Assembly: GCF_000187245.1 (NCBI RefSeq)
Contig: NC_027860.1
Coordinates: 248,001-312,000, forward strand
Source: Ogataea parapolymorpha DL-1
Lineage: Eukaryota > Ascomycota > Pichiomycetes > Pichiales > Pichiaceae
Reading direction: 5' to 3'
DNA: 64,000 nt
Shown: in pieces, positions 28,399 through 39,065 of the stretch
How the letters are laid out: every line of letters starts with the position of its first letter
Numbering within the stretch: position 1 is the stretch's first letter
Notes under the pieces: generated by a model
What the model saw: the letters and a program-made list of their open reading frames with translations, nothing else
Told to the model about the DNA's origin: nothing
Database searches by the model: none
Made by a program: the position numbers and the translations under genes

Positions 28399-29198
28399 TG
28401 TCGTTGGAACAACTCACCTCCCAATTATCCAAGAGCTTTGTGGCAAACAAGTACGCGGAGTGCTTGAAGCTGCTTCCGCAAATTAAGCTGCTGCTTATAG
28501 AGCAGAATCTGCTTGTTCCGTCGCTCACGACGGCCGCCAACCCGAGCGACCTGGCCATCACTCGTTCCATTTTGGAGATCGGCGCGCTGGTGTCGATCAA
28601 TTCGGAAGACCTCAACGGGTTCTCCAGCTACATCACACTGCTCAAGCCGTTCTACGACCTCACCAACCTGCCAGACTCGCCTAACAAAAACAAGCTGCTC
28701 AGCTTGTATCTTTTGCTGCTTCTCACACAGGGAGATCTCGCCCTGTTCCACATCGAGCTCGAACGGCTGGCAAACTTTGGTCTCTCGGTGGACGAGCTGG
28801 AAAAAGATCAATATTTCGCCATTCCAATCAAGTTCGAAAAATGGATCATCGACGGCGACTTTTACAAAGTGTACGAGCTGCTGAGCTCCAAACACAGCTT
28901 CCCATGCAAGGAATTCAACTTGTTTGAGAAAGAGCTGCTGGACTCCATTCGTCTTACGATCGCCACCAACATCGAGTCCAGCTACACTACTCTGCCGCTG
29001 GAAAACTTGAAACTGTTGCTTTTTCTGAAAAACCTTGACGACGTCAAATCTTACATAGACCAGATGGGCTGGTTTGTGGACAACGGCGAAGTCCACTTTG
29101 ACAAGCGCAGCTCTGCGATAGAAGACGAGATCAACGACGAAAAGCAAATTTTGAAAAACGCTCTAACCTACGCCAAGGAGATGGAGAGCATTGTGTAA
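28398..29198 (+). CDS. RPN12: 26S proteasome regulatory (lid) subunit RPN12
   Basis: A 266-aa PCI-family lid subunit, near the yeast length of 274. It starts at ATG 28398 (MSLEQLTSQLSKSF), nine bases after a non-ATG frame start. It is helix-rich with the CSN8/PSMD8-type region LLLLLTQGDLALFHIELERL, the sequence PIKFEKWIIDGDFYKVYELL, and a winged-helix part near ENLKLLLFLKNLDDVKSYID. It ends in the helix ILKNALTYAKEMESIV; the C-terminal helix of Rpn12 triggers lid-base joining. The gene follows ACS after 102 bp and precedes GPI18 in the same direction. Confidence 0.9.
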   Translation: MSLEQLTSQLSKSFVANKYAECLKLLPQIKLLLIEQNLLVPSLTTAANPSDLAITRSILEIGALVSINSEDLNGFSSYITLLKPFYDLTNLPDSPNKNKLLSLYLLLLLTQGDLALFHIELERLANFGLSVDELEKDQYFAIPIKFEKWIIDGDFYKVYELLSSKHSFPCKEFNLFEKELLDSIRLTIATNIESSYTTLPLENLKLLLFLKNLDDVKSYIDQMGWFVDNGEVHFDKRSSAIEDEINDEKQILKNALTYAKEMESIV

Positions 29199-29248
29199 AG
29201 TAATAAAATTAAATATATTATTTAAATAATTTATTTATTTTTCAGTTA

Positions 29249-30343
29249 ATGCTCGTTCCGTTTGTGCTGCTCAAGCTGGTGCAATTGCTCATAGTTTACT
29301 TTGCTCCCGCGCCGTTCGACACCTCCACACACATCTTTCTGGCGGACTACAGCGCAGACTATGCAGAACTACCCCAAACTTTGAAATGGTTTGTTTCGAA
29401 CGTGGCATCGAAGCTCGTGGCCTGGGACGCCATTTATTTCCTTAAATTGGCCACCGAAGGGCCCACTTTTGAACACGAGTATGTGTTTGGCCCCCTATGG
29501 TGGCGTCTGCTCGCATTGATCCCGTCCGCAAACATATACTACAAGCTGCTGGGCGGCCTGTTGGTCTCGAACATTAGCCATTATCTGAGCTGTGTGGTAC
29601 TCTACAAACTCACCAGACGCTACTTTGACGAGCGAATAGCCCGCAACAGCGCGTATCTCGCCGTGATCCAGCCGTCAGGGATCTTCAGCACCACCATCTA
29701 CGCAGAGTCGACCACACAGCTTCTGTGCTACACGGCTCTGCTTCTGCGCAGCTACGGACGAAAATCGCCAAAATATTTCCTCTCCGGCATTCTAATAGCC
29801 ATTGCATTTGGATTCCGCTCCAACTGTCTGCTTTACGGCATCGTGTACTTGTACGATACCGTTGTGGGACAATCGCTGGTGTCGTTGGTTTCTGGCCTTC
29901 CTCTTTTTTTTGCACTCTGTCTGTCGATCTACGTCCCATATCGCGAGTTCTGCCCCGACAGAGGCGAATGGTGCCTCTCGGCCACGCCCTCACTGGTCTC
30001 ATACGCGCAGTCGCACTACTGGGGTAATGGATTTTTGACATACTTCACGGTTGCTAACATCCCGCTCTTCATCATCGCAGCACCCAGCCTGCTGATCCTG
30101 GCGACCGCAATCTACCGCCTCCGAAACCAGCGCGGACTGCGCCCGATCCTGCTCACGTCGCTCGTCTACTTCGTCGTCCAGCTTACTTGCATGCATGTCC
30201 AGATCGTCAACCGCGTCATCACGTTCCTGCCAACTCACCTCTGGTTTGTGGCAGCTACAGAAAATAGAAAAATAGCGGCCTTCTGGCTGTTCTGGGTGCT
30301 GCTACAGACAGCTCTATTTGCCACGTTCCTGCCGCCCGCCTGA
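29249..30343 (+). CDS. GPI18: GPI mannosyltransferase 2 (GPI18/PIG-V)
   Basis: A 364-aa multi-pass ER protein with eight or so hydrophobic segments. The start is the ATG at 29249. The luminal motif KLVAWDAIYFLKLATEGPTFEHEYVFGPLWW carries the essential W-D and H-E-Y-x-F-GP residues of PIG-V, and IYAESTTQLLCYTALLL is the second family motif. It adds the second mannose to the GPI anchor from dolichol-P-mannose. It is somewhat shorter than the S. cerevisiae enzyme. Its TGA stop abuts the stop of the convergent BZZ1 gene with no spacer. Confidence 0.9.
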   Translation: MLVPFVLLKLVQLLIVYFAPAPFDTSTHIFLADYSADYAELPQTLKWFVSNVASKLVAWDAIYFLKLATEGPTFEHEYVFGPLWWRLLALIPSANIYYKLLGGLLVSNISHYLSCVVLYKLTRRYFDERIARNSAYLAVIQPSGIFSTTIYAESTTQLLCYTALLLRSYGRKSPKYFLSGILIAIAFGFRSNCLLYGIVYLYDTVVGQSLVSLVSGLPLFFALCLSIYVPYREFCPDRGEWCLSATPSLVSYAQSHYWGNGFLTYFTVANIPLFIIAAPSLLILATAIYRLRNQRGLRPILLTSLVYFVVQLTCMHVQIVNRVITFLPTHLWFVAATENRKIAAFWLFWVLLQTALFATFLPPA

Positions 30344-32158
30344 TCACTCGACGAGCCGTCCGTAGCTCGTTGGAAACAGGCCCTTGACACCGTCGATCTC
30401 GCCCTCTGTCCACCCGGTGCCCGGGTCCTCGGTGACCACGGCCACGCGGTCGCCAACAGCCACGCCAAGCTCGTCGTCGCCCTGCGGCTCATAGTCGTAC
30501 AGTATCTCCATATACTTGACGCGCCGAGCTCCCTTGCGCGGCGCCACTTTGGGACCCTGCTTCTTGCTCTGCGACACCTGGATATACGTCGTAGGAACCA
30601 GACCTGTCTCACCAGCAGGCGTCTGCACGCGCGTCCATCCCGAACCGGTGTCCTCCTCCAGCACCTGCAGCTCGTCACCGGGCATAATGGAGGCCTCGTC
30701 CGCGTCGCCCGCCGTGTACGCATACAGTGCTTTGGCTGACGGGCCACTGCTGCTACCACCGGATAAAATGCTGCCGATCTGGCCAAACAGCCGGCCCTTC
30801 GTGCTGCCGTGCGTCGTCGTGGTAAGCCTGCTCACCCCGCTGGTGACAGACTGCACATCGTCAAGTTCGGGCTCATTGGCGGTCTTCTTGCGCAAAAAGC
30901 CCAGCGTGCGCTTTTTCTTCTTCTCGACCGGCCGCGTCAGCGTCAGGTCCTTGCCCTCGGCCGCCGACTGGATCGTCTCGATCTCGACCTCGGCCGTGAC
31001 CCGGTTCGTGTCGTCGTTCGCAAACTTGTGCAGCTCCGCCAGACCTTTGCTCAATAAGATCTCGTACTTGTAATATTCGTCCTTCGACTTGACCTTCACC
31101 TCCGAAAACGCATCTTCCATCAGCCGCCGCCGCTCCTCCGCGTTCTCCGCAAGCTGCTGTTTCTCCTCTGCACAAATCCGCTCGTATCTCTCGTACAAAC
31201 GAGAGCTCTCGCTCAGTCTCTGCTTCAGCACCTCGAGCTCGCCGCTCGTCGTGATCATCGACTCGTCGTCGTGCCAGATGTTCGACGGAACGTAGTAGAA
31301 GTCCGCCGGCTCCGTCCAGTTGCCCATGTTGTGCTTCACAAACATCACCGTGTCCAGCTTCGGCAGGTTCTGTTTCACCATGCGCTCCATGCTATCCAGA
31401 CACTTGAGACCGTTTTCCAGGCTCTGTCGCTCCAGAGCCGTCGCCGTCAGCCAGACACCATTCACACGGTTCACCCGCGACTCATTCAATGCTTGCAGCC
31501 CGTCCAGAACTTCAGGCAGGTCCTGGTAGTAGTATTTGTCCTTGAGCCGATTAGCAATGTTGATTTTGATCAGATAGTTGTTTTTTGCCACGTTCATCTC
31601 AAACTCCCTCTTCTCGTACTTGTGATGCGTCCGCTCCCCGCTGCTTTTTTCTGTTTTCGACCGCTGGTTCTCCATCGCCTGACACGCACTGTCGTACTCT
31701 TTTTTCGCCTTGTTGACCTCTTCAAAATGCTTGTTTCTCACAGTCTGTAGGTCCTCGTCCGCCTGCTTCCATCTCTGCCGGATCGCGTCGTAGCGCGCCT
31801 GGATATCCGAGAAAGTCGCCACGACCCGCTTATCGAACTGCTTGGCCAGATCGCCGCGCTCCTTGGCCAACTGCTCCGTCTGCGAGATGATCTCATTCCA
31901 TGCAACCAAACTAGCACTTTCCAAAGACCCGGGAGTAATCAATGGGTCCGGCCCGACGCTCACCGCGGCAGAAACCTTGGCCTTTTTCTTAAACGTCTCC
32001 GAACACAGGCTCTTCAGCTTGTCGGCGTACTCGGCCTCAATGACAGCCCGCTGGCGGTAAAATGCCTCCAGGTCGCCAATCCACTCCAATCCAGCCTTCA
32101 CCCACCGCTCTGTCGGCTTGAACGCGTCCTTGAGCTCGTTTCCTATGCTAATCTCCAT
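30344..32158 (-). CDS. BZZ1: F-BAR and double SH3 protein BZZ1
   Basis: A 604-aa syndapin-like actin regulator. An F-BAR domain occupies about residues 1-300, starting MEISIGNELKDAFKPTERWV, with long helices up to the LERQSLENGLKCLDSMERMV region. A coiled coil and a basic linker follow. Two SH3 domains close the protein: AKALYAYTAGDADEASIMPG...GLVPTTYIQV at about 483-537 and MEILYDYEPQGDDELGVAVG...GLFPTSYGRL at about 552-602. Bzz1 binds Las17/WASP at cortical actin patches during endocytosis. The start is the only sensible ATG (32158). Its stop abuts that of GPI18. Confidence 0.93.
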   Translation of the reverse strand: MEISIGNELKDAFKPTERWVKAGLEWIGDLEAFYRQRAVIEAEYADKLKSLCSETFKKKAKVSAAVSVGPDPLITPGSLESASLVAWNEIISQTEQLAKERGDLAKQFDKRVVATFSDIQARYDAIRQRWKQADEDLQTVRNKHFEEVNKAKKEYDSACQAMENQRSKTEKSSGERTHHKYEKREFEMNVAKNNYLIKINIANRLKDKYYYQDLPEVLDGLQALNESRVNRVNGVWLTATALERQSLENGLKCLDSMERMVKQNLPKLDTVMFVKHNMGNWTEPADFYYVPSNIWHDDESMITTSGELEVLKQRLSESSRLYERYERICAEEKQQLAENAEERRRLMEDAFSEVKVKSKDEYYKYEILLSKGLAELHKFANDDTNRVTAEVEIETIQSAAEGKDLTLTRPVEKKKKRTLGFLRKKTANEPELDDVQSVTSGVSRLTTTTHGSTKGRLFGQIGSILSGGSSSGPSAKALYAYTAGDADEASIMPGDELQVLEEDTGSGWTRVQTPAGETGLVPTTYIQVSQSKKQGPKVAPRKGARRVKYMEILYDYEPQGDDELGVAVGDRVAVVTEDPGTGWTEGEIDGVKGLFPTSYGRLVE

Positions 32159-32212
32159 ATATTATAGCTGTTATTTTTCAACTGACAAAATGCCACTTAC
32201 ATAAGCTACTCC

Positions 32213-34233
32213 TCACACCTGAGTGTGGAGCCGGTGCTGAATTATGGGCCCCATGGCGCTGTCGACGCGAAGACCCTCGAGCTCGTCCGACCGGCTGCTC
32301 AAACTGGCCTGGCGCAGCATATGCCTTGCGGTGTACTGCTTTGTGAGCTTAGTCTCCAGCAGCGTCACCGGGTCCTTGCAACTAAGCCCCAGCACGTCCT
32401 GTCTGTCGCACGCCTCGTTCGACACCCACGAGTTCAGGCTCGTCCTGAACGTGTGGTGATTGTATGTCATGCGTGTGAGGTACTTTGGATACTCCCGGAG
32501 GAGGATTTGGTCCACGTTGTGCGGAATGTACGCCAAAACGCCTTCAAATAAAACAGGTCTCAGGGGAGAAATCTCGTCATGCGTGTAGTAGTGCTCGTCG
32601 CGACAGCTGTACAGCTGCGAGAAATTGCGGGAGTCGATTTCATTTTGCAAGTAGAGCCGTTGAAGCTCGTCGAGTCGTTTTTTCCTTGTTGGTGGCAGCT
32701 GGCTAGGAGTGTTGGCCAGGCCCGTTATATCGACATAAAGACCGGTGGCGGTGTCAATGAGCCGAGCGTCAATGGCGTTGTTGCCATTACCGCGACTGCG
32801 GTCATGAAAATACGGACTCACGTCCAGCAGATAGCTTCCTGTACCGTCCACATCCACGACAAGCGTCTGGTTGTAGTCACGTGCCAGACGCAGGAGACTG
32901 GACTGGGTGACCTGGACGTCGAGGTCGAAGTCCCAATCGAGGACGAGGCCGTTGAACTGGTAGCCGAGCAGCGTTCCGTGGGCAAGCCAGGTATGGAGAC
33001 CAGCGATGCTGGAGAAACGGAGCCAGGTGGTCACCAGCTTGTGGAGTGCTGCTTTGCGTTCGATCGACGAGAGATTGCGTGCGTTGAAGAAGCGCCAGTC
33101 GAAATGCGCGCCATTGATCTTGCTGTTATAGGTGTCCGCCTCATAGAAGTATTTGGGTGGATTTTGGTGGATGTTGTCTCTGGAAGCGACCCAATGAAAT
33201 TCGTCTTCGGAGATAGGAACAGGCACGCCACCGTCTGGGTGGTCGGTCCTCACACACAGGGCCCGCGACTGCATAATGCCGGCCTTGCAGTGAGAGGAGC
33301 TGAACAACCGCCGTGCCTCGGCTTTTATGTCTATCCCCGATGGCACGTCCGGCTGTACCAGACCCTGTTTTGTCATTTTCCGGATAGTGTATTCGGCGAT
33401 CAGCTGGCCCAGGGTGGACCGTGAGTGCGGCTCGGTGCGCACAATCGCGGCATTGTGTTTCTGGATAAACACCACTTTTTCAGGGGGCGGCGCAGCGGTG
33501 AGCAGATAGCTTGCCCCGTAGACGATTCGCGCGTCAACTGCCATTTTTGGAACGTACGGCGCAGCCACTCTCATGGTCGGGTAGTATGACGGTAGCGACA
33601 GCATCTGGGCCTCATTGGAGTCTACACACGGAAGCCGCGAAAGGCCATTTTGGGACCTGAACGTTTTACAGTCGAGGTTGCGGCCGCGGTTGGCCACCAT
33701 CCAGGGCTGGGCCGGTCGGAGTCGATCGTCCATATCCACCCAGTCGCGCCAGTGGAACGGAATCGCAAACGGGCGTCCCAGGTCGGGCGATTTGGAGTCG
33801 AAATGTGTTTGCAGCTTGGATAGCCACAGCGCAGCTACCAAGCGTGGGTCGAATGGGCGGTCAGGGGACGGAAATGAAGAGCATTCTAGATCCAATTTTT
33901 TTTTAGATCCGGCAGCAACGATTCAAGTTGCACATAATCGTAATCGCCGAGCGGGAGACGCGAATGCTGGTACGTCCAATTGCTGTACTGGGCTGGTGAC
34001 CGGGTCAGGATCAATAAGGTAATCGCCAACAGACATGCTGCGCAGAGAAGTCTGGAAAACTTGCGATTGAGTCTGGATTTCGAGTATCTAAATTTGATAG
34101 CTATCTCATCTATGGGAGATCCGAAGGTGGCAGGCGAGTACGGCGAAAGTGAAGAGGCAGAGGTTTCAGAGAAGAACAGCGGGCTCGGAAGCTTGGATGG
34201 GCCCAGCACAGGAATGATCTCTGACTTCCTCAT
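32213..34233 (-). CDS. MNN4/LicD-type mannosylphosphate transfer protein, frame broken at an A9 run
   Basis: Two minus-strand frames form one type II membrane protein of about 675 aa. The first starts at ATG 34233 and has a cytosolic Ser-rich tail and a signal-anchor (LLCAACLLAITLLIL, about residues 62-76). It stops at 33886, just after an A9 run (plus-strand T at 33896-33904). The second frame has no ATG at its start and contains the LicD/Mnn4 core: LHTWLAHGTLLGYQFNGLVL followed by DWDFDLDVQV, then DVSPYFHDR. Ten A's would join them in frame. Mnn4 family proteins act in Golgi mannosylphosphorylation of N-glycans. DWDFDLD is the presumed metal site. The break may be a sequencing artefact or a true lesion. 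Confidence 0.75.
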
Positions 34234-34483
34234 GGAACGCTATACAGACCAAGAAAGCGCTCGGGATAAATTGTTAATTCCGGAAGCCAAATCTAGAGCG
34301 CTACGGGTCTCGGCGATTATTAGTAACGAGCATAAAATCCGAACTTTTGATAGAAATCAACTGCACCCCTATTGTTAAAATTAATAATCTACAGTTTCTA
34401 TGGTTGGCGCACGTCCGTCACGGCTAAGCAATAAATAACACTTCTTTACCAATTTTTTTTGTACCATCCATCTGCTACTCCCC

Positions 34484-37400
34484 ATGTCTGCTGAAATGGA
34501 ACGCGGCCAATCTAATGAGACCGTCGATTCTGTGAGACCCTTTGAGGTTGATGACGAGGGAAGAGAGATTGCTGAGTTGCACCGTTCCATCACTCACCAG
34601 TCCTCGGGACAAGGGCAGCAGGGCGATGTTTTGACCCGTTTGTCCACCTTGTCGCGTACCATGTCCAAGATGAACGCCAAACAAATGGAAAAGCTCGAAA
34701 TTGACCCCAACGACTTCGACCTCAAGCGTATTCTCGAATACATGAAGGGAAGGTCCAACGAGCAGGGGATTGGAGGCCGCACCACCGATCTCATTTTCGA
34801 GGACCTGGAGGTTGTGGGTAAGAACACCACTGTCTCTATTGTGCCTACGGCTGGCGACGTCTTTTTCGGCCCGATTCTGAAGCTCGTCGACAAGTTGTCC
34901 AGCAAAAAGCAGCAGCAAGCAGATTTCAACAAGCTTGAGAAAACAAGAAAAATTCTCCAGAATTTCAACGGAATCTGCGAAGCAGGCACTATGACGCTTG
35001 CCTTGGGTAGGCCGGGAAGCGGATGCTCATCACTGTTGAAGGTGCTGGCCGGAGAGACTCAGACTTATGTTGGTACCTCCGGTGAGGTCATTTATAATGG
35101 CATTTCCCAAAAGGACATGATGAAGTCTTTCAAGAACCAGGTTATCTATAATCCAGAGCTGGATGTGCACTATCCTTATCTGACTGTGGAGCAGACTATG
35201 AATTTTGCCATCGGCTGCAAGACCCCAAAGGTCAGAATTGATAATCTATCTCGGTCTGAGTACATCAGAACCATCAAGGACCTTTATTTGACCTTGTACG
35301 GTTTGAAGCATGTGGAAAAGACGCTTGTGGGTAACGATTTTGTGAGAGGTATTTCTGGTGGACAGAGAAAGCGTGTCTCTATTGCTGAGGCCATGGCTAC
35401 TCGTGCTTCTGTTTACTGTTTTGATAACGCAACTAGAGGTTTGGATGCCTCCACTGCTTTGGAGTTTGTCGAGTCTCTCCGTACCATGACTAATATCACC
35501 CACTCGACTTCCATTGTGACTATCTACCAGGCCTCCGAAAACATCTACCAATTGTTCGACAACGTCACTGTTTTGTACTACGGAAGACAAATCTATTTCG
35601 GTCCTATCCAGGAGGCAGTTGACTACTTCCAGAGACTTGGATTTGTCAAGGGTGCCAGAGAAACCAGTGCTGAATACCTGACTTCGGTCACCGATCCGCT
35701 TGCCAGAAAAGTTGCTTCCGGATTCGAACACAAGGTGCCTAGAAACGCAGAGGAGTTTGAGGCCCGCTGGCGGTCTTCTCCGGAGTTTGACGCTCTGATG
35801 AAGAAGATTGCTGAGAAAAAGGCCACATATAATCCTGCTGCAACTTATGATAATTTCCGTTCCGTGCACACTCTTGAGAAGCAGAGACTCACAGGTGCCA
35901 AATCCAAATACGTGGTGAACTACTTTGAGCAACTCAAGCTGTGTACCATGAGAGGATTTCACAACATTGCCAACAACAGCGCTTACACGGCCACTCTTAT
36001 GGTTGCTGCCACGATCCAGGCTTTAATTGTCGGTTCGCTTTATTATAATACCCCATCGTCCACCATTGGCTCGTTCCCTAGAGGAGGTGTGATTTTCTTT
36101 GCTTTCCTCTACTTCTGTATCATGAGTTTGGCTGAGATTGCTGCCTTCTTTGAAAACAAGCCAATCACCAACAAACAGCGAGGATATTCATTCTTCCACC
36201 CGTCTGCTGATCTAGTTTCGAGTTTCCTCACCCAGACACCTGTCAGAGCTGTTGCCATTGTGGTGTTCTCGCTAATTCTCTACTTCTTGTCGAACATGAA
36301 GAGAGAAGCCGGTCCGTTCTTTGCATTTATTCTGTTCATCAATGTTGCTGTTCTGGCGGTGAACTGTCTCTTTATCCTGATTGCCTCTCTGTCCCCAACG
36401 CTTTCTGCGGCCAACGGATTTGTGGGTATAATCATGATGTCCACCATTCTGTACAGTTCTTATATGATCCAGCGGCCTTCGATGTACTGGTGGTTCAAGT
36501 GGTTTTCGTACATGAATCCAGTTTTGTACGGGTTTGAAGCCCTCATCACTTTGGAGTTCAGGGGCCGTAAGATGCCTTGTACACCTTCTCAGATCATTCC
36601 AAGAGGTCCTGGCTACGAGAATATCAGTGCAGATAATAGAGTGTGTGCGTTTACAGGAGCCAGTGCTTCCAAAGCTCTTTATGGCTCCGGTGACTACGTT
36701 TCGGGAGATATTTACCTCAGCTACAGCTTCCAGTACACTTTCTCACATTGTTGGAGAAACTTTGGAATTTTAATTGGATTCGTCCTTGGCTTCCTGATCA
36801 TAAACATGATCATTGTTGAGGCTTACAATCCAATAGTGCCAAGTTCTGACCAGCTCTTATTCGTGAAAGGAGCTAAATTGCCAGACTCTCTTTTGGAGGC
36901 TACTGGCCAGGCACGTCCAAAGAGCGACGAGGAGAGCGCAGCAGGTTCGCGTACTGATACCAAGAGCGAAATTGATGAGGCTCAACACTCCACTGCAGAT
37001 ACTACGGGCGAAAAACTTGGTTCGAGTGATATTTTCATGTGGCGGAACGTTAATTACGTCGTTCCTTATGAAGGAGAGGACCGTAAGCTTTTGGAGGATG
37101 TGCAAGGGTACGTCCTCCCTGGTACGTTGACTGCTTTGATGGGCGAGTCCGGTGCAGGTAAGACGACACTGCTTAATGTTTTATCCAGAAGAACCGATGT
37201 TGGTGTTGTCACCGGTGACATGTTGATTAATGGCAAGCCAATTGACAATTCATTTGAGAGAAGAACTGGTTATGTCCAGCAACAAGATCTGCATATCGCA
37301 GAGCTGACTGTTCGTGAGTCGTTGATTTTTGCGGCCAGATTGAGAAGACCAGCAGATGTTCCAGACGAAGAGAAAATTGCCTATGTCGACAAGATCTTAC

Positions 37401-38953
37401 ATATCCTGAATATGGAAGAGTACGCCGATTCCGTTGCTGGAGAGATTGGTTACGGTCTGAACGTCGAGCAACGTAAGAAGCTGTCGATTGCTACCGAGCT
37501 GGTTGCCAAGCCTTCGTTACTGTTGTTCCTGGATGAGCCTACCTCCGGACTGGACTCCCAGTCTTCGTGGGCCATTGTTCAGGTCTTGAGATCGCTAGCT
37601 GCTGCTGGCCAGGCCATTCTGTGTACCATTCACCAGCCTTCGGCCACTTTGTTTGAGCAGTTTGACCGTCTGCTTCTTTTGAAGAGAGGAGGCCAGACCG
37701 TTTACTTTGGCGACATTGGACCTAACTCGCGCATTATGTTGGACTACTTTGAGTCAAATGGTGCCAGAAAATGCAGTGCCAGCGAAAACCCTGCAGAGTA
37801 CATTTTGGAAGTTATTGGAGCTGGTGCCACTGCGGTGATTGACGAGGACTGGTACGAAATTTGGAAGAACAGCAGCCTGTACGAGAAGACATGCGCAGAT
37901 GTGGAGAAACTGATCAACGACACCAAGGGAATGCAATCGTCAGACCAATCTCACTTGCAATCTCGTTTTGCTGTTCCTTACAGAACGCAATTCAAGAACG
38001 TGCTTGTGAGAACATGGTTACAATTTTATAGAGACATCGACTATGTGATGTCCAAGTTTATGTTGATGCTTCTTGCCGGTCTGCTCGTTGGATTTTCTTT
38101 CTGGAACGTCAAACATACCTCGATTGGTATGCAGAACCTCATGTTTGCCTGTTTCATGGCCCTTGTCGTTTGTGCTCCATTGACTAACCAGATTCAAGAA
38201 AGAGCCATCAAATCGAGAGAGTTGTTCGAGGTCAGAGAGTCCAAGTCCAACACTTTCCACTGGTCCTGTCTGTTGCTGTCTCAATACCTTGTGGAGCTGC
38301 CGTACTCCATTACTTTTGGTACCATTTACTTCATCTGCTGGTACTTCCCTATCCAGCTTGACAACGAGGCTTCAAGAGCCGGACTGTGGTGGTTCTGCCA
38401 GTCTGTTTTCTTCCAGCTCTACTACGTGTCGTTGGGATTGGCTATTGTTTACGCGGCTCCAGACCTGCCTTCTGCCAATGTGCTGATTGGTTTGGTGTTC
38501 AACTTTATCGTTTCCTTCTGTGGTGTGGTGCAAAATCCAAGTCTGATGCCAGGATTTTGGCACTTTATGTGGAGAGTGTCGCCATTTACCTACATGGTTG
38601 AAAACCTTGTCGGAATCCTGCTGCACGATAGACCTGTCCATTGTGCAGAGAAAGAGCTTAATTACTTGGATCCACCTCAAGGTGAGACTTGCGGAAGTTA
38701 CCTTGCTCAGTACTTTGAGAACTATTCTGGATACGTGGAAAACCCAGATGCCACCTCTAATTGCGGTGTCTGCATGTACAAAGTTGGTGACCAATGGATG
38801 GATACCGTGGGTATGAAGTACAGCCACAGATGGAGAAACATCGGCTTTTTCTGCGTTTACATTGGCTTTAATCTGTTTGCGATGTTGTCCATGTACTACG
38901 TGTTGAGAGTGCGCAAGTGGAGACTGCCAGCATTTAAATTTGGTAAGAAATAG
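34484..38953 (+). CDS. SNQ2: Full-size PDR/ABCG multidrug transporter (SNQ2-like)
   Basis: A 1489-aa (NBD-TMD)x2 exporter of the fungal PDR family, from ATG 34484. NBD1 has the family's degenerate Walker A GRPGSGCSS (Cys for the usual Lys), signature GISGGQRKRVS and Walker B YCFDNATRGLD. NBD2 has canonical Walker A GESGAGKTT (about residue 887), the altered signature LNVEQRKKLS and LLFLDEPTSGLDSQ. Each half ends in six membrane segments (about 500-770 and 1180-1480). Stretches such as TALEFVESLRTMTN, YQASENIYQLFDNVTVLYYG and SLYYNTPSSTIGSFPRGGV favour Snq2 over Pdr5. Codon use is fairly biased. It probably exports xenobiotics at the plasma membrane. Confidence 0.9.
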   Translation: MSAEMERGQSNETVDSVRPFEVDDEGREIAELHRSITHQSSGQGQQGDVLTRLSTLSRTMSKMNAKQMEKLEIDPNDFDLKRILEYMKGRSNEQGIGGRTTDLIFEDLEVVGKNTTVSIVPTAGDVFFGPILKLVDKLSSKKQQQADFNKLEKTRKILQNFNGICEAGTMTLALGRPGSGCSSLLKVLAGETQTYVGTSGEVIYNGISQKDMMKSFKNQVIYNPELDVHYPYLTVEQTMNFAIGCKTPKVRIDNLSRSEYIRTIKDLYLTLYGLKHVEKTLVGNDFVRGISGGQRKRVSIAEAMATRASVYCFDNATRGLDASTALEFVESLRTMTNITHSTSIVTIYQASENIYQLFDNVTVLYYGRQIYFGPIQEAVDYFQRLGFVKGARETSAEYLTSVTDPLARKVASGFEHKVPRNAEEFEARWRSSPEFDALMKKIAEKKATYNPAATYDNFRSVHTLEKQRLTGAKSKYVVNYFEQLKLCTMRGFHNIANNSAYTATLMVAATIQALIVGSLYYNTPSSTIGSFPRGGVIFFAFLYFCIMSLAEIAAFFENKPITNKQRGYSFFHPSADLVSSFLTQTPVRAVAIVVFSLILYFLSNMKREAGPFFAFILFINVAVLAVNCLFILIASLSPTLSAANGFVGIIMMSTILYSSYMIQRPSMYWWFKWFSYMNPVLYGFEALITLEFRGRKMPCTPSQIIPRGPGYENISADNRVCAFTGASASKALYGSGDYVSGDIYLSYSFQYTFSHCWRNFGILIGFVLGFLIINMIIVEAYNPIVPSSDQLLFVKGAKLPDSLLEATGQARPKSDEESAAGSRTDTKSEIDEAQHSTADTTGEKLGSSDIFMWRNVNYVVPYEGEDRKLLEDVQGYVLPGTLTALMGESGAGKTTLLNVLSRRTDVGVVTGDMLINGKPIDNSFERRTGYVQQQDLHIAELTVRESLIFAARLRRPADVPDEEKIAYVDKILHILNMEEYADSVAGEIGYGLNVEQRKKLSIATELVAKPSLLLFLDEPTSGLDSQSSWAIVQVLRSLAAAGQAILCTIHQPSATLFEQFDRLLLLKRGGQTVYFGDIGPNSRIMLDYFESNGARKCSASENPAEYILEVIGAGATAVIDEDWYEIWKNSSLYEKTCADVEKLINDTKGMQSSDQSHLQSRFAVPYRTQFKNVLVRTWLQFYRDIDYVMSKFMLMLLAGLLVGFSFWNVKHTSIGMQNLMFACFMALVVCAPLTNQIQERAIKSRELFEVRESKSNTFHWSCLLLSQYLVELPYSITFGTIYFICWYFPIQLDNEASRAGLWWFCQSVFFQLYYVSLGLAIVYAAPDLPSANVLIGLVFNFIVSFCGVVQNPSLMPGFWHFMWRVSPFTYMVENLVGILLHDRPVHCAEKELNYLDPPQGETCGSYLAQYFENYSGYVENPDATSNCGVCMYKVGDQWMDTVGMKYSHRWRNIGFFCVYIGFNLFAMLSMYYVLRVRKWRLPAFKFGKK

Positions 38954-39065
38954 GAAGTTTATACATAATTTATATTATTTATCTACGATGGGAGCTGCAT
39001 GTAGTTAGAGTTTTTATTCGAGATATATTAAAAAAAAACGAATGTGAGACTTTTTTCAAAAATTA

